Under the pieces are notes generated by a model. The model made no database searches. It was not told where the DNA came from and worked only from the letters and a program-made list of their open reading frames with translations. The position numbers and the translations under genes were made by a program. DNA of 64,000 nucleotides from Vulpes vulpes (Eukaryota > Chordata > Mammalia > Carnivora > Canidae): positions 124,593,769-124,657,768 of the forward strand of contig NC_132782.1 of the NCBI RefSeq assembly GCF_048418805.1, written 5' to 3'. Below, in pieces: positions 57,331-64,000 of this stretch (within the stretch, counting starts at the first letter, position 1; each line of letters begins with the position of its first letter).

Positions 57331-58650
57331 TTTAAATTAAATATTTAAAAATCACACACTCTCATTGATAATGGTTATGAAAGCAAACTTCTTGAAGAGA
57401 ACTGGAAGAGAAAAGAAGGAAAGTCATAATGAAAAGTGAAGAGACTAGCATTCAGAAGAAGCAGCCACCATGAAACTTATAAGCAGTAGATGTCCTGACA
57501 AAAGTGAATCCCTTGTAAAAATGTTGCAGAGGAAAACTAAAACATTGGGCTCTCCCAGTGGCAGGAAACAGCTAACCGTCTACCTCAGAAGTTCCTTAAT
57601 GCATTGTTATGATACGCTAAAGTTATGTCATGTAGGAAACAGCTTTGACATCAGGGATGGGGGTGTGTGTGTTTTAATAAGTTTTGTGATGCAACCCTAA
57701 GCCAGCAATCTCCCTAGACTGAAATAGACATTTTAGTAGTGTAATTCAGAAGTCCAGAAGAAGTCTGAATTACAGTGGCTGGTTGACTCATAGTTCTGCA
57801 GACTATATCATTAATAACAATAATAACTAATATCATAGTCACACTTCACAGTCGTAAAAAGTTTTGTATTATTTTATTTATCCTTACTTGTGAAATATTT
57901 CAGCTTAACAGATGAAGAAATTAAAACAACCTATAAAGGTTGGGCGATTTGCCCCATGGTCAGTGACAGAGCTAAATTTGGAACTCGATGGCCTGTCTTT
58001 GTCCAGAATATTTTACACTATGGCATGTTGCCTCCAAAAGTTGGAAGATGGCTTATTGAAGCCTTCTTACTATTTAATTTCTACTATAAAAGCAGGATAT
58101 GTGCATTGTAGCAAGTTATAAAATACAGAAAACCAAAATAAAATGAAAACATTCCTGCTACTCAGAAATCACTACTCTTAACACATTAGTATATATCATT
58201 CCAGACATTTTTCTAAGCGCCACATGTGGATTAAGTAGCGTTTACCAAAGTAATATATTGTGCTTGTTATATTCTAATCTGTTTGCTTAATTAAGTACAT
58301 GTATTCATGACAGTATATTTCCATTGTATCTGATAATCAGACTGTATTTAAATTTCCTCAGTTGCCCCAAAATGTCCTTGAAATTTCAATTTATTTGTTC
58401 AAACTAGAGTGAATATGGGACTATACATTGCCCATGGTCTCTTTTCATTTGACTCCTACTCTTTCACATTTTGTTTCATGACATTGATTTGTGGACAGGA
58501 CTGTGCCATTTGTTTTGCAAAATATCAACATCTTTGGGATTTATCTTGTTGCTCCTTCATAGTAGTGTTGGCTTGTTCCTACCATTCCTATGGTTCCTAC
58601 AAACTGGAAGCAAGTTTTTTTATTTAAAGATTTTATTTATTTATTATTTT

Positions 58651-58675
58651 GTTTAAAGATTTTATTTATTTATTC

Positions 58676-58719
<44 letters not shown>

Positions 58720-58848
58720 CAGAGACACAGGCAGAGGAAGAAGCAGGCTCCATGCAAGGAGCCCGACGTGGGACTTGATCCCGGGACTCCAGGATCACGC
58801 CCTGGGCTAAAGGCAGGCACTAAACCGCTGAGCCACCCAGGGATCCCC
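58651..58848 (-). mobile_element. SINEC nested in the tail of another SINE
   Basis: TTTAAAGATTTTATTT, long (GA)n, head GAGCCACCCAGGGATCCCC. Confidence 0.93.
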
Positions 58849-59010
58849 TATTTATTAATTATTTATTAATGAGAAACAGAGAGAGAGAGACACAGGCAGA
58901 GGGAGAAGCAGGCTCCATGCAGGTAGCCTGATGTGGGGTTCGATCCCGGGTGTCCAGGACCAGGCCCTGGGCTGAAGGCAGTGCTAAACCGCTGAGCCAC
59001 CCGGGCCTAC
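58849..59010 (-). mobile_element. Outer SINEC body
   Basis: TTTATTAATGAGAAACAGAG, head GAGCCACCCGGGCC. CTGGAAGCAAGTTTT flanks the whole nested pair (58604-58618 and 59012-59026). Confidence 0.9.
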
Positions 59011-59444
59011 TCTGGAAGCAAGTTTTAAAGGCAGTTCAAGTCAAATATTTGGCTAGAATACATCATGGATAATATGGTGTACTTCATATCTGCTTCACAT
59101 CAAGACACACATGACATCTGGATGACCTGCTGTAGTGACACTAAGTTTAAACAGTGAATTAGGATGATAACCTTGCCCCTCCATTGTAGTTATGTTTTAC
59201 GTTCTGTAACCTGAAAATTATCTATGTGGTGTTACTTTGGCACTATATAAATCATTTATAATCATTTGAGAACCCTTGCCTAACTCAATAAGGATTGTGG
59301 AATGATGATTTTTTGATTCTGTCATTCCTTATACATTATTATTAACTGGCATCATTCTGTAAAGTGGAGCTTCGCTCTCATCAGTTGGGTCTCATAAAGT
59401 TCGTACTAGAAAGGGTAAATAAATGCTTACTTCTTTTCCCTTAC

Positions 59445-59483
59445 CAAGGAGTTGCTTTTTTTTTTTTTCAAGAAGTTGCTTTT
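59445..59483 (-). mobile_element. Probable tail-only insertion
   Basis: A T run lies between CAAGGAGTTGCTTTT and CAAGAAGTTGCTTTT (one mismatch). Confidence 0.55.
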
Positions 59484-59836
59484 AATAGTGATATTAAATT
59501 TCCAACTTTCTCTTTGTGTGTATTCAGTTGACTTGCTGTTTTTAATCTATTATTATTGTTCTGTTGAATGCTGAAATTGTTAATAGGAGTGACCCTTTCA
59601 GGGTGGCTCCTGTGTTTTCTTTTAACGTGAGCCTATTAATTTTCAAAAGCTTCCTTGCTTTTGGCACAAGAACATGATTGGGACTCACCTTGTATATTCC
59701 AGCCCCAGGTCTGGAATTATCCATTTCTTTAGGGTTCTTGTTCCTTTTAATGTGGAATGGACACGTGACCATAATCTAGATTTTAGGGGTGCTTCCTATT
59801 ACCGTGATTCCAAATTTCTATTGAAAGGCATAATTT

Positions 59837-60019
59837 GAGATCCCTGGGTGGCTCAGCGGTTTAGCGCCTGCCTTTGGCCCAGGGTGTGATCCTGGAGTCC
59901 TAGGATCGAATCCCACATCAGGCTTCCTGCATGGAGACTGCTTTTCTCTCTGTCTGTGTCTCTGCCTCTCTCTCTCTCTGTCTCTCGTGAATAAATAAAT
60001 AAAATCTTAAAAAAAAAAA
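59837..60019 (+). mobile_element. Young-type SINEC
   Basis: Head GAGATCCCTGGGTGGCTCAG; perfect flanks GAAAGGCATAATTT at 59823-59836 and 60020-60033. Confidence 0.95.
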
Positions 60020-60053
60020 GAAAGGCATAATTTAGGAATATTAAAAACAAAAA

Positions 60054-60099
60054 AAGAATTCACCTTTTATTTTACTTTTTTTAAGAATTCTCCTTTTAA
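60054..60099 (-). mobile_element. Possible tail-only insertion
   Basis: A T-rich block lies between AAGAATTCACCTTTTA and AAGAATTCTCCTTTTA (one mismatch). Confidence 0.45.
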
Positions 60100-60142
60100 A
60101 ATTACCTGAAACTTAAAATTATTTTGATATATCAATGTCTAT

Positions 60143-60170
60143 TATTGTTATTATTATTATTATTATTATT
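60143..60170 (+). repeat. (ATT)n microsatellite
   Basis: TTATTGTTATTATTATTATT continuing as uninterrupted ATT repeats. Confidence 0.9.
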
Positions 60171-60569
60171 CAATTAGGACCTAAAAGGGAAAAGAGGGTT
60201 ATATTCTTGGCACAAACTGAGAGTGCTGAATCCTAAACACTGGATCACCAGGGAGCATCAGTCTGGGCACAAACTGAGACAGGCAAAGATGCTAAACACT
60301 ATCATGGATGTCATTAAATTAGAATATTCAGTCAGGTGCTGTAGACCAGATTAGATACTAATATAGGGCATCCAAAAAAATGAATTAGTTATATGAACAA
60401 ACAATTGAGAATTATGGGATTTTTATTGTTTGATTTTATTTTAGAGTTTATTTTGGCATTTCCAATGAGAGTCAACTTAATAAGTCTTGATGTATAGCAA
60501 AATACGAAATCACAGAACTATTTCAGAATGGGGTGTTATTTCTTGAGAATTGTTTCACAAAAATGAATC

Positions 60570-60850
60570 TCTTATATAGCATGAATGAATCTCAAAAAAT
60601 TATGCTGAGCGAAAGAAACCAGACAAGAAAGAGAACATTCTATATTATCTATGTGTATAAAATTTTAGGACATGCAAACTAATCTATAAAGACAGAAAAC
60701 TGATTAGTGGTTGCCTGGGTACAAGAAACTGGGAGGGGTGGATATGTTCCTTATCTTGATTATGGTGATGGCTTATGGGTATATATATATATATATTTCA
60801 AGTTTATCAAATTTTATATTTTGTGCAGTTTACTGTATGTTAAAAAGTGA
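60570..60850 (+). mobile_element. Old L1M 3' end
   Basis: L1 3'UTR-like text including ATGCTGAGCGAAAGAAACCA and GATTAGTGGTTGCCTGGG, then a short (TA)n tract. Confidence 0.7.
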
Positions 60851-62260
60851 GATTGCATAGGTTATGTTCAGACAAAAAAAAGTCTGATAATATTCCTTAT
60901 TGAGAACTGATCATTCGCTAGCTGTTCTCTTTTGTTTGCCAATCAGAATATAATCTCAACAGTTACTTTGCATTGTCATTCTATTTTGCATGTATACCTT
61001 TTTGCTTTTATATTGTTTTATTGTATTTTTTTCCTGTAAGAGTAAACTATGAATCCTAGTCTATATATAAGCAAACCTATAGAATAGTAGATTCAATTTA
61101 ATGAGGCGTTTACAGATGCCTCTTTAATTTTAGAAATGGGAAGCGTTTCTAAATATTTTTTGTACCTTGTCTTAAGCAAGAATTTGTAATAATAATACTG
61201 AATTTGTTTATGTTGCTTTTTGCTTTAATGCTAGTAAAACCAATTATACTATAAATAGAAAATTACCAAATAAAAAGTCTTTTAGAACTATAAAATAGTT
61301 CTATTTCCATTTTACAGATGGAAAATAATTATAGTATAGAAGTATTATGGGTATAAAAGATCAAAACTAGACATCTTAATAGTAGTATTAGAAGTTAATC
61401 CTGTCTTCTAATGCTTGCTTAAAGGATATTCTATGGTATTGTCTTTTGTTACATGGTGGTGGTTGTTTTTCAATGCCAGAGTGTCAGGATAATTTTGAGA
61501 AGGAAAACTCTATTTGTGATGTTCAAGTTCTATCTATGAGTGCTTTGACTGTAAGCAGACCTCTATTTGAAAAGAGCTTACTGGTCTCACTTATGCTACC
61601 TTGTATGTGTGACATTTAGAAGGCATATACTGTTGGACTTGCTTGAGTGGCACATACACTGTTCAAAAATGTGTATTACAAGTTGAAATCCAGTTAATTA
61701 ATATTATCCAGATTATATCAAAGCTGTTCCATGTCTCAATGCATTGTACACTGTAAACTCAGTTTTAAGTATATTGCCATGTGTTCTTTTTACAGCTAAC
61801 CTGGCTTTCTATAGTTTCTATTTAACAAAGTAAGATGGCTCCTCACTTTTTTAAATAACTGAAGTTTTTGGTACCAAACTTCTCAAAATCACTTATTTGA
61901 GGGGAATTGTTAGTTTTATTTCTTTTAACTTTATATATTTTACTCCTTAAAGTGAGGGTATTGAATAGAGCCTAGAATCATTTTTGATTATGCAAAAATA
62001 TGTTAATGAACATTTATTATTTTGGAAACTGTACAGTTCTGCATCTGGCTATTGGATTTTCAGCCTACTTTTTAGCATTGTCGTTGTCCTGGCCATAATT
62101 CTCCTTCCTTACTTTCCGGGAACACCAATAACTAAGTTTAAGAAGTAGGTACTGAGAAGAGAAAATAAGATCTAGTTGAGAGTCTAAATTCCTTTTTTCG
62201 GGAGCAAGGGCATGGTTTTATTTATTTTTTATTTATTTACTTATTTAAAAACGATTTTAT

Positions 62261-62455
62261 GGGATCCCTGGGTGGCGCAGCGGTTTGGCGCCTGCCTTTG
62301 GCCCAGGGCGCGATCCTGGAGACCCCGGATCGAATCCCACATCAGGCTCCCGGTGCATGGAGCCTGCTTCTTCCTCCGCCTGTGTCTCTGCCTCTCTCGC
62401 TCTCTCTCTCTGTGACTATCATAAAAACAAATAAATAAATAAAAAAATAAAAACA
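62261..62455 (+). mobile_element. Young SINEC_Cf-type element nested in an opposite SINE
   Basis: Head GGGATCCCTGGGTGGCGCAG, near-consensus body, lying inside the T tail of the minus-strand SINE (62222-62260 and 62456-62619). Confidence 0.95.
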
Positions 62456-62619
62456 ATTTATTTATTCATGAGACACAGAGAGAGAGAGAGAGAGGCAGAG
62501 ACACAGGCAGAGCAGAGGGAGAAGCAGGCTCCATGCAGGGAACTTGAGTGGGACTCGACCCTGGGTCTTCAGGATCACGCCCTGAAGGCGGTGCTAAGCT
62601 GCCGAGCCACCCGGGGTGC
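62456..62619 (-). mobile_element. Outer SINEC body
   Basis: TTTATTTATTCATGAGACAC, GA tract, head GAGCCACCCGGGGTGCCC; CAAGGGCATGGTTTTA occurs on both sides of the nested pair. Confidence 0.92.
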
Positions 62620-62879
62620 CCAAGGGCATGGTTTTAATGCTGAGGCTGTGTGGCAGCTGTTTTAGGTATTCTGATACTAAAGCTATGTGCAGAATTAAGT
62701 TGCCAGAACGTCTGACCACCATCACTATCCCTAATTAATCCTAAATCAGGGGTCTTACCATGGTAGGGAAGTATTAAGGAAAGAGAGGGAGGAACATAAG
62801 CTATAGCAGATTTCTTTATAAAACTAATGTTATTCTTCTGTTATATTGTATTTATCTTTTAACATCACCACCTGTCATT

Positions 62880-63290
62880 GAATGCTTTCTCTGTGCTAAT
62901 GCTATATACACGTTATTTCATATAATCACATAGATTAAATTATCTAGATTATTTTTTTTAAACGATTTATTTATTTATTTATTCAGAGAGAACGAAAGAG
63001 AGGCAGAGACACAGGCAGAGATAGAAGCAGGCTCCATGCAGGAAGCCTGACATGGGACTCGATCCCGGGTCTCCAGGATCACACCCCAGGCTGCAGGCAG
63101 CGCTAAACCGCTGTGCCACCGGGGCTGCCCAATTATCTAGATTATTATTTGCATTGGACACGTGCATCATTGAGACCCAGAGGTTTAATGTCTTGCCTGT
63201 GGTCACATATCTAGTAACTAGTGGTACTGTGATTTGACCCCAGCTCTGTTTAATTCTAAAGCTTGTATTCCTAATCACTTTGCTACACTG
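62880..63290 (-). repeat. MIR relic split by a SINE (62954-63130)
   Basis: Text on both sides of the SINE reads as one antisense MIR: GAATGCTTTCTCTGTGCTAA on the left, TGGTCACATATCTAGTAACT and CCAGCTCTGTTTAATTCTAA on the right. Confidence 0.7.
62954..63130 (-). mobile_element. SINEC inside a MIR
   Basis: Perfect 16-bp flanks AATTATCTAGATTATT at 62938-62953 and 63131-63146. Confidence 0.95.
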
Positions 63291-63431
63291 AAAATTCTAT
63301 TCAGAGTCTATGAGTATCAGCTCATTCTGTATCTAGAGCAGTGGGACTGAATTTCTCACACTGTTCATATGCATATTTATGAAATTCTATAACGACAAAT
63401 TAGGTGTCCCACAGAGTTTATAATATTTTTA

Positions 63432-63612
63432 TTTTTATTTTTTAAAAATATTTTATTTATTCATGAGAGACACAGAGAGAGGCAGAGACATAGGCAGAGG
63501 GAGAAGCAAGATCCCCATGGGGAGCCTGATGTGGGACTACTTGATCCTAGAACCCTAGGATCACGACCTGAGCCAAAGGCAGATGTTCAACTGCTGAGTC
63601 ACCCAGGTGCCC
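63432..63612 (-). mobile_element. SINEC
   Basis: TTTTATTTATTCATGAGAGA, head GAGTCACCCAGGTGCCC; followed by an older copy. Confidence 0.9.
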
Positions 63613-63617
63613 TATAA

Positions 63618-63800
63618 TACTTATTTTTAAAGAATTACTTATTTAGCTAGAAAGAGCATGAGCAGGAAGGGCAAAGGAGAGAGAGAGAAAATCTGAAGTA
63701 GACTGTGTTGAGCCCAACATGGGGCTTGGTTTCACTCAGTTCATGACCTGAACCAAAACCAAGAGTCAGACGTCTAACCAACTGCACCATGTAGACACCA
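63618..63800 (-). mobile_element. Old SINEC
   Basis: TTATTTAGCTAGAAAGAGCA, CATGGGGCTTGGTTTCACTC; AGAGTTTATAATA flanks the pair at 63413-63425 and 63809-63821. Confidence 0.8.
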
Positions 63801-63874
63801 CCCCCCAAAGAGTTTATAATAGTAAAATGTTTACTGGGATTAATACAGTGTTCTGAGTTAAGAAAGCTCTTTGA

Positions 63875-64000
63875 GGGGTGCCTGAGTGGCTCAGGCAGTT
63901 GAGTGTCTGACTCAGGATTTTGGCTCAAGTCATGATCTCAGGGTCGTGAGACTGAGCCCCACATAGGGCTCTGTGCTCAGCATGGAGTGTGCTTGTCCCT
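63875..64000 (+). mobile_element. Older SINEC cut by the window edge
   Basis: Head GGGGTGCCTGAGTGGCTCAG; tail lies beyond 64000. Confidence 0.87.

Noticed and set aside
57890..58121. Open frames at 57890-58121 in DBT intron 4 as a possible next DBT exon
   Set aside because: They do not match the expected DBT linker or subunit-binding domain and lack suitable splice sites in phase.

Overview
This is nuclear DNA from a canid, most likely domestic dog or another Canis. About ninety tRNA-Lys-derived SINEC (SINEC_Cf-type) copies are scattered on both strands, many with near-consensus 5' heads, A/B boxes, a CT-rich tract and a poly(A) tail, and this is the carnivore/canid signature. Almost every long open frame in the window is a translated SINE or LINE, not a gene.

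Two real genes are present, both partial and arranged head to head. On the minus strand, coding exons 1-10 of RTCA (RNA 3'-terminal phosphate cyclase) run from the ATG at 26539 down to 2941. They give 999 nt, or 333 codons, of an expected ~366; the last coding exon lies left of the window. On the plus strand, coding exons 1-4 of DBT (E2 dihydrolipoyl transacylase of the branched-chain 2-oxoacid dehydrogenase complex) run from the ATG at 33419 to 56885. They give 144 codons covering the mitochondrial presequence and the lipoyl domain; the rest lies right of 64000. All splice junctions carry AG/GT, all phases join, and no coding exon holds a stop or frameshift. The two 5' ends are 6.9 kb apart, each in its own CpG-rich promoter (about 26030-26900 and 33110-33660). 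The DBT promoter carries a perfect six-copy 14-bp GC-box minisatellite and two inverted CCAAT boxes.

Region by region: 1-26539 is RTCA, with SINE-rich introns, old L1 3' ends, MIR/L2 relics and a MaLR-type LTR. 26540-33418 is intergenic and repeat-rich. 33419-64000 is DBT. DBT intron 3 contains a nearly full-length antisense L1 (44607-53063) inserted into an older antisense L1 and itself peppered with SINEs.

I found no new gene system. The most interesting signals are: (i) SINEs inserted exactly at splice donors, where the target-site duplication copies the donor itself (RTCA exon 9 and DBT exon 3); (ii) a recurring class of tiny homopolymer-only insertions flanked by perfect or near-perfect 12-17 bp direct repeats, which look like 'tail-only' retrotransposition; (iii) repeated use of the same target site by successive insertions; and (iv) the GC-box minisatellite upstream of DBT.
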